NCBI RefSeq assembly: GCF_008923245.1
Contig: NZ_WBOS01000002.1
Coordinates: forward strand, 558,001-622,000
Length of the DNA stretch: 64,000 bases
Source: Cytobacillus depressus
GTDB taxonomy: Bacteria; Bacillota; Bacilli; Bacillales; Cytobacillaceae
Direction of reading: 5' to 3'
Part shown: positions 10,033 through 18,553 of the stretch, in pieces
How the letters are laid out: each line of letters begins with the position of its first letter
How positions within the stretch are numbered: the stretch's first letter is position 1
The notes under the pieces: model-generated
What the model was told of the DNA's origin: nothing
The model's database searches: none
The model's input: the letters and a program-made list of their open reading frames with translations, nothing else
Made by a program: the position numbers and the translations under genes

Positions 10033-10284
10033 ATGAGGCTGAGTGAACTGAGCGGTAAAGAAATTGTTGATGTGAAAAAGGCTGAAAGATTAGGTGTTCT
10101 CGGTCAAACAGATTTAGAAATTAATGAGAAAAGTGGACAAATACAAGCATTGGTTATTCCATCATTAAAATGGTTTGGGTTGAAAAGGCAAGGAGATGAA
10201 ATAAGAGTTCCTTGGAGTCATATTAAAAAAATTGGATCTGATATGATTATTCTCGATATGCCTGATGAGGAAAATACAAATTAG
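10033..10284 (+). CDS. ymxH: YlmC/YmxH family PRC-barrel protein
   Basis: An 83-residue protein with a single PRC-barrel domain (MRLSELSGKEIVDVKKAERL... PWSHIKKIGSDMIIL). In Bacillus these are small sporulation-associated proteins of unclear role. I chose ATG 10033 because the purine-rich RBS AGAGGGGGAAAGG (10018-10030) precedes it and overlaps the earlier ATG at 10015. It is flanked by terminators, so it is probably monocistronic. Confidence 0.9.
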   Translation: MRLSELSGKEIVDVKKAERLGVLGQTDLEINEKSGQIQALVIPSLKWFGLKRQGDEIRVPWSHIKKIGSDMIILDMPDEENTN

Positions 10285-10296
10285 TAAATATAAATG

Positions 10297-10324
10297 GATT
10301 GGCGCAGCCAATCTATTTTTTTTT
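10297..10324 (+). terminator. Rho-independent terminator after ymxH
   Basis: GATTGGC pairs with GCCAATC around a 3-nt loop, then TA and a run of nine T. Confidence 0.9.
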
Positions 10325-10340
10325 GCTTGGGTGGAAAACT

Positions 10341-10369
10341 CACCTATTTAAACTAACATACATAGGATG
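10341..10369 (+). promoter_or_regulatory. Putative SigK promoter for dpaAB
   Basis: CACC (10341-10344), 16-bp spacer, CATAGGATG (10361-10369). It fits the mother-cell SigK pattern (mACm and CATAnnnTA) with one -10 mismatch. spoVFAB is SigK-dependent in B. subtilis. The same CATAGGATG with the same spacing occurs before cotE. Confidence 0.5.
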
Positions 10370-10426
10370 TTGAAGTAGTGAAATAAAACAATACCTGTAC
10401 ACTCTTTAGAAGAAGGTGAGGGTTTC

Positions 10427-11326
10427 ATGCTAACAGATATACAAATCGCTGTTATAGGCGGTGATGCAAGGCAACTAGAAATTATCCGAAGATTAACAGA
10501 GCTAGATGCCAAACTTTCCTTAATCGGATTTGAACAACTAGATCATGCTTTTTCTGGAGCCGTTAAAGAAAAAATCGATGAAGTCGAGTTTGCAAATAAA
10601 GATGTGATTCTTTTACCTGTACCCGGAACGGGACTTGACGGCCAGATTGAAACGATATTTTCAAATGAAAAGGTGTTTTTGCGGAAAGAAATGCTTTTAG
10701 AAACACCATCGCATTGTACGATTTTTTCAGGTATTAGTAATGCATATTTAGATAGTATTACAAAACAAACCAATCGACGCCTCGTCAATTTATTTGAACG
10801 TGATGATGTCGCTATTTATAACTCCATTCCGACTGTGGAAGGAACCATAATGATGGCCATTCAGCATACGGATATTACCATTCATGGATCAAATATTATG
10901 GTGCTAGGTCTTGGCAGGACGGGAATGAGCGTTGCAAGAACTTTTGATGCACTAGGCGCTAATGTGAAAGTTGGAGCAAGAAAGAGTGAACATATTGCAA
11001 GAGTTACAGAAATGGGTTTAAAACCTTTTCACTTAAAAGATTTAGAAGATGAAGTAAAAGATATAGATATTTGTATTAATACGATCCCCTATTTAATTGT
11101 TACAGCTTCTGTCATTGCCAAAATGCCTGTTCATACACTTATTATCGATTTAGCCTCTAAGCCTGGAGGAACTGACTTTAGGTACGCAGAGAAAAGAGGA
11201 GTGAAGGCATTACTTGCCCCTGGCCTCCCTGGAATTGTCGCTCCTAAGACAGCTGGGAAAATATTAGCTAGCGTTCTTTCCGAGCTAATCAAAGAAGATA
11301 TGAATAACCGAAAGGGGTTTAGATAA
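10427..11326 (+). CDS. dpaA: Dipicolinate synthase subunit A
   Basis: SpoVFA. With DpaB it oxidises a dihydrodipicolinate-pathway intermediate to dipicolinic acid in the mother cell during sporulation. The protein has 299 residues, with an N-terminal domain opening IQIAVIGGDARQLEIIR and a Rossmann NAD(P)-binding region VLGLGRTGMSVARTF near residue 160. It overlaps nothing and ends 1 bp before dpaB. RBS GAAGGTGAGG. A SigK-like promoter lies 57 bp upstream. Confidence 0.96.
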   Translation: MLTDIQIAVIGGDARQLEIIRRLTELDAKLSLIGFEQLDHAFSGAVKEKIDEVEFANKDVILLPVPGTGLDGQIETIFSNEKVFLRKEMLLETPSHCTIFSGISNAYLDSITKQTNRRLVNLFERDDVAIYNSIPTVEGTIMMAIQHTDITIHGSNIMVLGLGRTGMSVARTFDALGANVKVGARKSEHIARVTEMGLKPFHLKDLEDEVKDIDICINTIPYLIVTASVIAKMPVHTLIIDLASKPGGTDFRYAEKRGVKALLAPGLPGIVAPKTAGKILASVLSELIKEDMNNRKGFR

Positions 11327-11327
11327 A

Positions 11328-11927
11328 ATGAGTTTAAAAGGAAAGCGTATCGGTTTTGGATTAACAGGATCTCATTGTACGTACGATGCGGTGTTCCCGG
11401 AAATAGAGAGACTTGTAAATGAAGGAGCTGAAGTGCTGCCCGTCGTTACATTTACAGTAAAAAGCACAGAAACAAGATTTGGAAAAGGTGAGGATTGGGT
11501 TCAAAGAATTGAAGATTTAACAGGAAATAAAGTTATTGATTCCATTGTGAAGGCAGAGCCGCTTGGACCAAAAATCCCATTAGATTGTATGGTCATTGCG
11601 CCATTAACAGGTAATTCAATGAGTAAATTTGCAAATGCCATGACAGATTCTCCAGTTTTAATGGCGGCTAAAGCTACATTGAGAAATCAAAAGCCTGTAG
11701 TCCTTGGTATTTCAACTAATGATGCACTAGGGTTAAACGGAGTAAATTTAATGAGACTAATGGCAACGAAGAATATTTACTTTATTCCATTTGGTCAGGA
11801 TGACCCAGTGAAAAAGCCAAATTCCATGGTAGCTAGGATGTCTACCTTAACAGATACAATTGAGGCTGCAATAAATGGGAGACAATTCCAACCGGTTCTT
11901 GTTGAAAGATTCAAGGATGAAAACTAA
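11328..11927 (+). CDS. dpaB: Dipicolinate synthase subunit B
   Basis: SpoVFB, a flavoprotein-like (Dfp/UbiX fold) partner of DpaA, 199 residues. The opening KGKRIGFGLTGSHCTYD and the PLTGNSMSKFANAMTDSPVL region are typical. It is translationally close to dpaA (1-bp gap). A GC-rich hairpin follows, separating it from asd. Confidence 0.96.
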   Translation: MSLKGKRIGFGLTGSHCTYDAVFPEIERLVNEGAEVLPVVTFTVKSTETRFGKGEDWVQRIEDLTGNKVIDSIVKAEPLGPKIPLDCMVIAPLTGNSMSKFANAMTDSPVLMAAKATLRNQKPVVLGISTNDALGLNGVNLMRLMATKNIYFIPFGQDDPVKKPNSMVARMSTLTDTIEAAINGRQFQPVLVERFKDEN

Positions 11928-11930
11928 AGT

Positions 11931-11961
11931 GAGGCCCCTAGGTTCCGGGGTCCCCTATTTT
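11931..11961 (+). terminator. Terminator after dpaB
   Basis: AGGCCCC and GGGGTCC-type arms around TAGGTTCC, followed by TATTTTT. The stem is imperfect. Confidence 0.6.
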
Positions 11962-12086
11962 TCTAGCAAATGTTTATCACTTTAAAGAATGAATATGTTA
12001 AAATGAATGGTATTATAAGAAAATTCATTTTGTTTCTTAATTCATCTTTTGCTAGAAATTTTTATTTTTGAGAGGGGACATATCAA

Positions 12087-13136
12087 ATGGAACAGAACAA
12101 AGGATTTCATGTAGCAGTTTTAGGCGCAACAGGAGCAGTAGGGCAACAAATGATTGAAACGCTTGGGGAAAAGAACTTTCCAATTGAAAAGTTGACTTTA
12201 CTCTCATCAGCACGTTCAGCAGGGAAAAAGGTTCACTTTAAAGGTGAAGAATTAGTTGTTCAAGAAGCAACGCCTGATAGCTTTGCAGGGGTAGATATCG
12301 CTTTATTCAGTGCGGGTGGCGGCGTATCAAAGGAAATGGCAACACACGCAGTTTCGCATGGAGCGGTAGTAGTTGATAATACGAGTGCATTTCGAATGGA
12401 TGAAAATGTACCACTCATCGTTCCAGAAGTAAATGAAGAAGATATGCATAAGCATCAAGGGATTATTGCAAATCCAAATTGCTCAACCATTCAAATGGTC
12501 GTGTCTCTTGAGCCAATCCGACAAAAATATGGTTTAAATAAAGTAATTGTTTCGACATATCAGGCCGTATCTGGTTCAGGTGCAGCTGCAGTCGAAGAGC
12601 TCAACGAACAAACGAAAGCAATAATGAATAATGAACCATATGAACCGGCAATTTTACCAGTAAAAAGTGACAAAAAACATTATCAAATTGCCTTTAATGC
12701 CATTCCGCAAATTGATAAATTCACTGAAAACGGCTTTACATTTGAAGAAATGAAAATGATTAATGAAACAAAAAAGATTATGAATCATCCTGATCTTCAA
12801 GTAGCAGCAACATGTGTGCGTTTACCAGTAGCAACAGGCCACTCCGAATCTGTTTACTTTGAAATAGGGGAAGATTTCGTCAGCGCAGAGGAAATTAAAG
12901 AGTTACTAAAAAATGCTCCGGGAGTTGTTTTGCAAGATGATCCGGAGAATCAAATCTATCCAATGCCTGCTGATTGTGTAGGTAAGAGCGATGTATTCGT
13001 TGGGCGTATTCGTAAAGATTTAGATAATCCGAAAGGTTTTCATATGTGGGTCGTTTCCGATAACCTTCTTAAAGGAGCAGCATGGAATTCTGTGCAAATT
13101 GCAGAAAGCTTAATTAATCTTGGTTTAGTAAAGTAA
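12087..13136 (+). CDS. asd: Aspartate-semialdehyde dehydrogenase
   Basis: NADPH-dependent reduction of aspartyl phosphate to aspartate semialdehyde, the branch-point metabolite for lysine/DAP, threonine and methionine. The protein has 349 residues with the Rossmann motif [11 protein letters not shown], the active-site Cys in [10 protein letters not shown], and the substrate-binding [10 protein letters not shown] region. It lies between dpaAB and dapG, as in B. subtilis, feeding dihydrodipicolinate to both peptidoglycan DAP and spore dipicolinate. Confidence 0.97.
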   Translation: MEQNKGFHVAVLGATGAVGQQMIETLGEKNFPIEKLTLLSSARSAGKKVHFKGEELVVQEATPDSFAGVDIALFSAGGGVSKEMATHAVSHGAVVVDNTSAFRMDENVPLIVPEVNEEDMHKHQGIIANPNCSTIQMVVSLEPIRQKYGLNKVIVSTYQAVSGSGAAAVEELNEQTKAIMNNEPYEPAILPVKSDKKHYQIAFNAIPQIDKFTENGFTFEEMKMINETKKIMNHPDLQVAATCVRLPVATGHSESVYFEIGEDFVSAEEIKELLKNAPGVVLQDDPENQIYPMPADCVGKSDVFVGRIRKDLDNPKGFHMWVVSDNLLKGAAWNSVQIAESLINLGLVK

Positions 13137-13260
13137 AAAGGACTTTATATTATTTCTTTTCTTACAATAAGAGCATAGCCAAGCCATACTAATATATTTC
13201 GCATTGAACATTATAATATTTTAACCTTATCGTTACACGAAGTTGTAAAGCATAATTCCG

Positions 13261-13349
13261 GTATAACATTAGAGCTAGACATTTAATAGCTCTTTACGTT
13301 ATACCTCTTCATTTTGCCGCAATTGGCTTGAGCTCATTACAATGAAGAG
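13261..13349 (+). promoter_or_regulatory. Two consecutive stem-loops before dapG
   Basis: Stem 1: GTATAAC and AGAGCT (13261-13276) pair with AGCTCT and GTTATAC (13288-13304). Stem 2: CTCTTCATT (13305-13313) pairs with AATGAAGAG (13341-13349) and is followed by TTTTAT just before the RBS. The arrangement could be a transcription attenuator or an asd terminator. It does not resemble the lysine riboswitch that I know. Confidence 0.45.
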
Positions 13350-13367
13350 TTTTATCGAGGTGTAACT

Positions 13368-14630
13368 ATGAAAATAATTGTTCAGAAATATGGGGGTACA
13401 TCGGTTCGAAATGCCGAATCGAGAGCTTTTGCCTTAAAGCATATTAAAAAAGCGCGGGCTGAAGGATTTAAGTTAGTTATAGTTGTTTCTGCAATGGGGC
13501 GAAAGGGCGATCCATACGCGACCGACACACTCCTTTCTCTCGTTGAACCAGAAAACTTGATGATTAATAAAAGGGAAAGTGATTTATTACTCTCATGCGG
13601 AGAAATCATCTCGAGTATTGTTTTTACAAATATGCTGTTAGAGAATGGGATAAAGTCAACCGCTTTAACCGGTGCTCAAGCAGGATTTCTCACAAATAAT
13701 GAGCATACAAATGCAAAAATCATTGATATGAAATGTGAAAGGTTACTTAAAGAGCTAGAGGTTCAGGATGTTGTTGTTGTTGCGGGATTTCAAGGCGTTG
13801 CCAAAAATGGCGACATCACAACAATCGGAAGAGGGGGGAGTGACACATCCGCTTCGGCCCTAGGTGCGGCTTTAAATGCTGAATGGATCGAAATCTTTAC
13901 CGATGTTGAAGGAATTATGACAGCAGACCCCTCTATTGCAGAAAATGCCCGTCCCCTGCCGATTGTTACTTATACAGAAGTGTGCAATATGGCGTATCAA
14001 GGAGCAAAGGTCATCCATCCTCGAGCAGTTGAAATTGCCATGCAGGCAAAGATTCCTATCCGAATACGTTCAACTTATACTGACGGTCTAGGTACCCTTG
14101 TGACAGCGATAAACAAGGAACGGCTAGGAATAGATTTTAGGGAACGAATTGTTACAGGCATTGCACATCTCTCTAAAATTACCCAAATAAAAGTTCAGGC
14201 TAAAAAGGATCAATATGATTTGCAGGCTGAAGTTTTTAAAGCAATGGCTAATGAGGGGATTAGTGTAGATTTTATTAACATTTATCCGAATGGTGTAAAC
14301 TATACAGTATCGGAAGAGATGACAAAAAAGGCGATACAAATTTTAGAAGATTTAGGCCATTCTCCGAAAGTAGAAAAGGATTGTGCAAAGGTTTCCGTTG
14401 TGGGGGCAGGTATGCAAGGTGTGCCTGGGGTAGCATCAAAAATTGTTACTGCATTATCTGAGCAGGAGATTAGAATTTTGCAATCGGCGGATAGCCACAC
14501 CACTATTTGGGTACTAGTCAAACAACAAGATTTAACTAAAGCGGTAAATGCTTTGCATGATGCCTTTCAGTTAGAAAAGGATTATGCTTTAACGAAGAAT
14601 AAGGATATGTGGAAAATAAAGGGAGTGTAA
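13368..14630 (+). CDS. dapG: Aspartokinase I (DapG, diaminopimelate-linked)
   Basis: Phosphorylates aspartate, the first step of the aspartate pathway. The protein has 420 residues, slightly longer than B. subtilis DapG. It has the kinase start KIIVQKYGGTSV, the TTIGRGGSDTSA motif and two C-terminal ACT domains (about residues 265-400) that carry allosteric control. RBS GAGGTG. The stop overlaps the possible ATG of dapA, indicating coupling. Confidence 0.95.
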   Translation: MKIIVQKYGGTSVRNAESRAFALKHIKKARAEGFKLVIVVSAMGRKGDPYATDTLLSLVEPENLMINKRESDLLLSCGEIISSIVFTNMLLENGIKSTALTGAQAGFLTNNEHTNAKIIDMKCERLLKELEVQDVVVVAGFQGVAKNGDITTIGRGGSDTSASALGAALNAEWIEIFTDVEGIMTADPSIAENARPLPIVTYTEVCNMAYQGAKVIHPRAVEIAMQAKIPIRIRSTYTDGLGTLVTAINKERLGIDFRERIVTGIAHLSKITQIKVQAKKDQYDLQAEVFKAMANEGISVDFINIYPNGVNYTVSEEMTKKAIQILEDLGHSPKVEKDCAKVSVVGAGMQGVPGVASKIVTALSEQEIRILQSADSHTTIWVLVKQQDLTKAVNALHDAFQLEKDYALTKNKDMWKIKGV

Positions 14631-14632
14631 TG

Positions 14633-15499
14633 ATGATTCAATTAGGCCGGGTTTCAACAGCGATGGTGACTCCATTTGATAAAAAGGGGCATATTGACTT
14701 TTCAAAAACTACTCATCTTATTAATCATTTAATCAGTAATGGTACGGATTCTTTAGTTATAGCAGGAACAACTGGTGAGTCACCTACATTATCAAAAGAA
14801 GAAAAGATTGCTCTATTTAAACATGCCGTAAAAATAGCAGACAAAAGGATCCCAGTCATTGCGGGCACTGGCAGCAATAACACCTATGAATCAATTGAAT
14901 TAACGAAAAAGGCTGAGCAAGCGGGTGTCGATGGGATTATGGTTGTCGCCCCTTATTATAATAAACCGAATCAGGAAGGACTCTATCAACATTTTAAAGC
15001 AATTGCCGAAAGTACTGACCTTCCCGTCATGGTTTATAATGTTCCAGGCAGAACAGCTGTAAATATTGCCCCAGACACGATTATTCGCCTTTCTGAAATT
15101 CCAAATATTTTTGCAGTAAAGGAAGCAAGCGGTGACTTAAATGCAATGGCGAAAATTATTGCAGGGACGGATGAATCTTTCCAGTTATACAGTGGGGATG
15201 ATAGCTTAACTATCCCAGTAATGGCAATTGGAGGGAACGGAATAGTATCTGTTGCCGCTCATGTAATCGGGAATGAGATGCAGGAAATGATTCAAGCCTT
15301 CATGCATGGCGAAATTGAAAAGGCTGCAAAGCTTCATCAAACACTCCTTCCAATTATGGAAGGGCTATTCGCCGCACCAAGCCCTGTACCGGTAAAAACT
15401 GCCTTGCAGTTAATCGGCCTAGACATTGGTTCCGTCAGATTACCGTTAGTTCCTTTAACAGAACAGGAAAGAAGTAAACTTTCCGGCTTATTTAAATAA
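14633..15499 (+). CDS. dapA: 4-hydroxy-tetrahydrodipicolinate synthase
   Basis: Condenses pyruvate and aspartate semialdehyde. The protein has 288 residues with STAMVTPFD, TGESPTLSKEE, the Tyr motif VYNVPGRT and the Schiff-base lysine in FAVKEASGD. The start is one of two adjacent ATGs (14630 or 14633); 14633 has the better distance to GGGAG (14621-14625). The GTG further upstream at 14609 lies inside dapG and has no RBS. Terminator follows. Confidence 0.96.
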   Translation: MIQLGRVSTAMVTPFDKKGHIDFSKTTHLINHLISNGTDSLVIAGTTGESPTLSKEEKIALFKHAVKIADKRIPVIAGTGSNNTYESIELTKKAEQAGVDGIMVVAPYYNKPNQEGLYQHFKAIAESTDLPVMVYNVPGRTAVNIAPDTIIRLSEIPNIFAVKEASGDLNAMAKIIAGTDESFQLYSGDDSLTIPVMAIGGNGIVSVAAHVIGNEMQEMIQAFMHGEIEKAAKLHQTLLPIMEGLFAAPSPVPVKTALQLIGLDIGSVRLPLVPLTEQERSKLSGLFK

Positions 15500-15508
15500 A
15501 GTAATATC

Positions 15509-15541
15509 AAGCCAATCAGATAAGCCTGATTGGCTTTTCTT
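15509..15541 (+). terminator. Rho-independent terminator after dapA
   Basis: AAGCCAATCAG pairs with CTGATTGGCTT, followed by TTCTTCTT. It closes the asd-dapG-dapA unit. Confidence 0.9.
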
Positions 15542-15542
15542 C

Positions 15543-15572
15543 TTGTCAGTGTTTTCTTTCTTCAAGTATAAT
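15543..15572 (+). promoter_or_regulatory. Putative SigA promoter for rnjB
   Basis: TTGTCA (15543-15548), 18-bp spacer, TATAAT (15567-15572), located right after the dapA terminator and 51 bp before the rnjB start. Confidence 0.65.
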
Positions 15573-15623
15573 ATTGGTAACTGATCTTAGGTCGGGTTAA
15601 CTAAAAGTGGGAGGATTTTTAAA

Positions 15624-17291
15624 TTGAACATAAGAAAGAATGAGAGCATCAAGATAATTGCACTGGGAGGGGTTGGCGAGTTCGGCAAAAATATGTACCT
15701 CGTAGAAGTAGATGGAGATATATTTGTACTAGACTCAGGACTAATGATACCGGAAAATGAAATGTTCGGAATTGATATAGTGATCCCTGATTTTACATAC
15801 TTAATTCAAAATAAAGAAAGGGTCAAAGGAATCTTTTTATCACACGGTCACGAGGATCATATCGGTGCTATCTCTTACATTTTAAGAGAAATGAATGTTC
15901 CCGTATATGGTACGAAATTAACTTTGGCGCTCGCCAAAGCAAAAATGAAGGAACAGGATTATAAAGGGCCGACAAATTTTGTTGAAATCCAATCCAGTGA
16001 AATAGTAAATTTTGATTCTGCGGACGTATCTTTTTTTCATACAACCCATAGCATTCCGGATAGTATTGGAATTTGTATCCATACTTCAGAAGGGAGCATT
16101 GTTTATACAGGGGATTTTAAATTTGATCAGGCCGCATCCTCCTTTTACAAACCAGAAATAGGGAAAATGGCAAGGATTGGTGAAGAGGGAGTTCTCTGTT
16201 TACTTTCTGATAGTACCGAGGCAGATAAACCTGGATACACCCAATCAGAAGCAAAAGTTGTTAGCCAAGTGACAAATGCTTTTTATAATGCTCCAGGCAG
16301 AATTATTGCCGCATCCTTTGCCACGGATTTAATTAGAATCCAACATATTTTTGATGCTGCATTTGAGAGCGGAAGAAAGGTGGCAGTTGTGGGAAGGGCT
16401 TCACAATCTGCATTTGAAATCGCTCTTCAGCTTGGATATTTGGCTGTACCTGAAGATTTACTTATCCCTCTTGCTGAAATAAGTCAATATTCAAATGATG
16501 AAATTGTGATATTAACAACTGGATCGCAAGGGGAACCAGTCGAAGTTTTACAAAAAATGGCCAAACAAACACATAAACAGATAAATATCCAAAAAGGGGA
16601 TACAGTACTGCTTGCCGCTACTCCTTTAAGAGGGAGCGAAGTCATCATCTTTAAAACGATAGACATGCTTTACCGAGCAGGGGCAACGGTTATTTCAGGA
16701 AAAGGGGCTTTTAATACTTCAAGTCACGGAAGTCAAGAAGAATTGAAATTTATGATTAATCTTATTAATCCAAAATTCTTTATCCCTGTTCACGGTGAGT
16801 TTCGCATGTTGAAAGCACACGCAAAAGTGGCAAAAGAATGTGGGATGAGCGATGAACATATTTACATTCCGGAAAAAGGGGAAGTTATCGAAATAAAAGA
16901 TAGTCGAATTCGCCCAGCTGGCCGAATTCCTTCAGGCAATATTCTCATTGATGGAAGTGGCATAGGTGATGTTGGAAACATCGTATTAAGAGACAGAAGG
17001 CTACTCTCCCAAGATGGCATATTACTCGTCGTTGTTACATTAAACAAGAAGGAAAAGAAAATTTCCGCTGGACCTGAAATAATATCGAGAGGCTTTGTTT
17101 ATGTAAGAGAATCAGAAGAGCTGCTCGTGGAAGCAACAAAAATAGTCCGTGACATCGTAGAAAAAAGTATTTCAAAAGAAACCTTCGATTGGTTAGGAAT
17201 AAAACAAGATATGCGCGATGAATTGAATCAATACTTATTTGAAAAGACAAAGCGCAGACCAATGATCCTTCCTATCATTATGGAAGTATAA
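15624..17291 (+). CDS. rnjB: Ribonuclease J2
   Basis: A metallo-beta-lactamase/beta-CASP RNase that partners RNase J1 in 5' exonucleolytic and endonucleolytic RNA decay. The protein has 555 residues, with LSHGHEDHIGAI (motif 2), the phosphodiesterase core up to about residue 430 and a C-terminal dimerisation domain. The start codon is TTG (15624) after GGGAGGATT. Position after dapA and before tepA is that of B. subtilis ymfA/rnjB. RNase J1 would be encoded elsewhere. Confidence 0.93.
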   Translation: MNIRKNESIKIIALGGVGEFGKNMYLVEVDGDIFVLDSGLMIPENEMFGIDIVIPDFTYLIQNKERVKGIFLSHGHEDHIGAISYILREMNVPVYGTKLTLALAKAKMKEQDYKGPTNFVEIQSSEIVNFDSADVSFFHTTHSIPDSIGICIHTSEGSIVYTGDFKFDQAASSFYKPEIGKMARIGEEGVLCLLSDSTEADKPGYTQSEAKVVSQVTNAFYNAPGRIIAASFATDLIRIQHIFDAAFESGRKVAVVGRASQSAFEIALQLGYLAVPEDLLIPLAEISQYSNDEIVILTTGSQGEPVEVLQKMAKQTHKQINIQKGDTVLLAATPLRGSEVIIFKTIDMLYRAGATVISGKGAFNTSSHGSQEELKFMINLINPKFFIPVHGEFRMLKAHAKVAKECGMSDEHIYIPEKGEVIEIKDSRIRPAGRIPSGNILIDGSGIGDVGNIVLRDRRLLSQDGILLVVVTLNKKEKKISAGPEIISRGFVYVRESEELLVEATKIVRDIVEKSISKETFDWLGIKQDMRDELNQYLFEKTKRRPMILPIIMEV

Positions 17292-17298
17292 TTAAAAT

Positions 17299-17327
17299 GG
17301 CATAGCTTTTTAGCTATGCTATTTTTT
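17299..17327 (+). terminator. Rho-independent terminator after rnjB
   Basis: GCATAGCT pairs with AGCTATGC around a T-rich loop, followed by TATTTTTT. Confidence 0.85.
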
Positions 17328-17442
17328 ATCCTTTCTTCTTCTTTTGCTAATCATGAACCTTGAATGAAATTACTCCCAAAGACCATACTATTCTCATATG
17401 GTTTTACCGCACATGAAAATGGGCATGAAGGGGGATTATTTA

Positions 17443-18192
17443 ATGAACAATGATTTGAGGAAAAATAGCTATGAAAATGAAGAGCAAGCTCCGCCAAAAG
17501 AAGATCAGCCATCAGGTATTATAGAAAAAATCCAGCAGCTCGGACAAACAAATGTCCCGCAGCTTTCCCAAGATTCGAAAATTCACTGTTTAACAATCGT
17601 TGGACAAATCGAGGGGCATCTGCAGCTTCCTCCGCAAAATAAAACAACAAAGTACGAACACTTAATTCCGCAAATTGTCGCAATAGAGCAAAATTCTAAA
17701 ATCGAAGGATTATTAGTCATTTTAAATACTGTGGGTGGTGACGTTGAAGCGGGTCTTGCGATTTCTGAAATGCTTGCATCTTTATCAAAGCCGACTGTTT
17801 CAATCGTTCTTGGCGGTGGACATTCTATTGGAGTTCCAATCGCTGTGTCGTGTAATTATTCGTTTATTGCCGAAACGGCTACAATGACGATTCATCCAAT
17901 CAGGTTGACCGGACTTGTTATAGGTGTGCCGCAAACCTTTGAATATTTAGACAAAATGCAAGAAAGGGTTATTAATTTTGTCACAAAGAATTCAAATATT
18001 TCGGAAGAATACTTTAAAGAGCTAATGTTTGCAAAAGGGAATTTAACGAGAGATATCGGCACAAATGTAGTAGGAAAAGATGCAGTGGAGAGCGGTCTGA
18101 TTGATAGTGTCGGAGGAATTGGCCCAGCTATGAAGAAGCTAAATGAACTAATTGAAGTAAATAAAAACAAGAATGAAGGAATGGTTCAATGA
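17443..18192 (+). CDS. tepA: ClpP-like protease TepA (YmfB)
   Basis: A ClpP/crotonase-fold serine peptidase linked to protein export and degradation of spore small acid-soluble proteins in B. subtilis. The protein has 249 residues: a polar, variable N-terminus of about 50 residues, then the ClpP domain with [14 protein letters not shown] and the nucleophile motif [12 protein letters not shown] start at ATG 17443 (RBS AAGGGGG, 8 bp upstream), because the earlier start at 17398 has no RBS and the spacing fits TepA length. The stop overlaps ylzJ by 4 bp. Confidence 0.92.
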   Translation: MNNDLRKNSYENEEQAPPKEDQPSGIIEKIQQLGQTNVPQLSQDSKIHCLTIVGQIEGHLQLPPQNKTTKYEHLIPQIVAIEQNSKIEGLLVILNTVGGDVEAGLAISEMLASLSKPTVSIVLGGGHSIGVPIAVSCNYSFIAETATMTIHPIRLTGLVIGVPQTFEYLDKMQERVINFVTKNSNISEEYFKELMFAKGNLTRDIGTNVVGKDAVESGLIDSVGGIGPAMKKLNELIEVNKNKNEGMVQ

Positions 18193-18401
18193 TCCTTTAT
18201 ACGATGATGCCCCAGGAGCTCATATACGAAACAGATGCAAGTGATTTCGAAAAACAGAAAATAGTAACTTATGATGGAATTCCCTTGCTTGTGAGTATGG
18301 ATCAAGGACAATCAGGCACAGTGATTCGAATTTTGAGCAGTGACCCTGCACATTTCATGAATGAAGCATGTTTTCCTGGTGCAAAAATTACATTATCATA
18401 A
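18189..18401 (+). CDS. ylzJ: YlzJ-like protein
   Basis: A 70-residue protein of the YlzJ family, opening [14 protein letters not shown]. It starts within the tepA stop, as in B. subtilis, so the two are translationally coupled. The function is unknown; no membrane segment or catalytic motif is visible. A terminator follows. Confidence 0.88.
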   Translation: MILYTMMPQELIYETDASDFEKQKIVTYDGIPLLVSMDQGQSGTVIRILSSDPAHFMNEACFPGAKITLS

Positions 18402-18443
18402 CAGTGTTTTCAAGCAATGTGCTATAATGGAATTAACTTTAGG

Positions 18444-18470
18444 GCAGCCAAAATATGGCTGCTTTCTTCT
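18444..18470 (+). terminator. Rho-independent terminator after ylzJ
   Basis: GCAGCCA (18444-18450) pairs with TGGCTGC (18456-18462), then TTTCTTCTTT. Confidence 0.85.
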
Positions 18471-18553
18471 TTAAGAACAAATTTTTGTGAATGTTATATT
18501 CTCAACACATTTGTTTAAGTGATAATTATGTAGAGAAAAATAAGGTGATAGTT

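Noticed and set aside
13137..13367. Lysine riboswitch before dapG
   Set aside because: The region is too short and lacks the multi-helix layout; only two simple hairpins are visible.
17398..17442. Upstream start for tepA
   Set aside because: No RBS before it, whereas ATG 17443 has AAGGGGG at 8 bp and gives the usual protein length.
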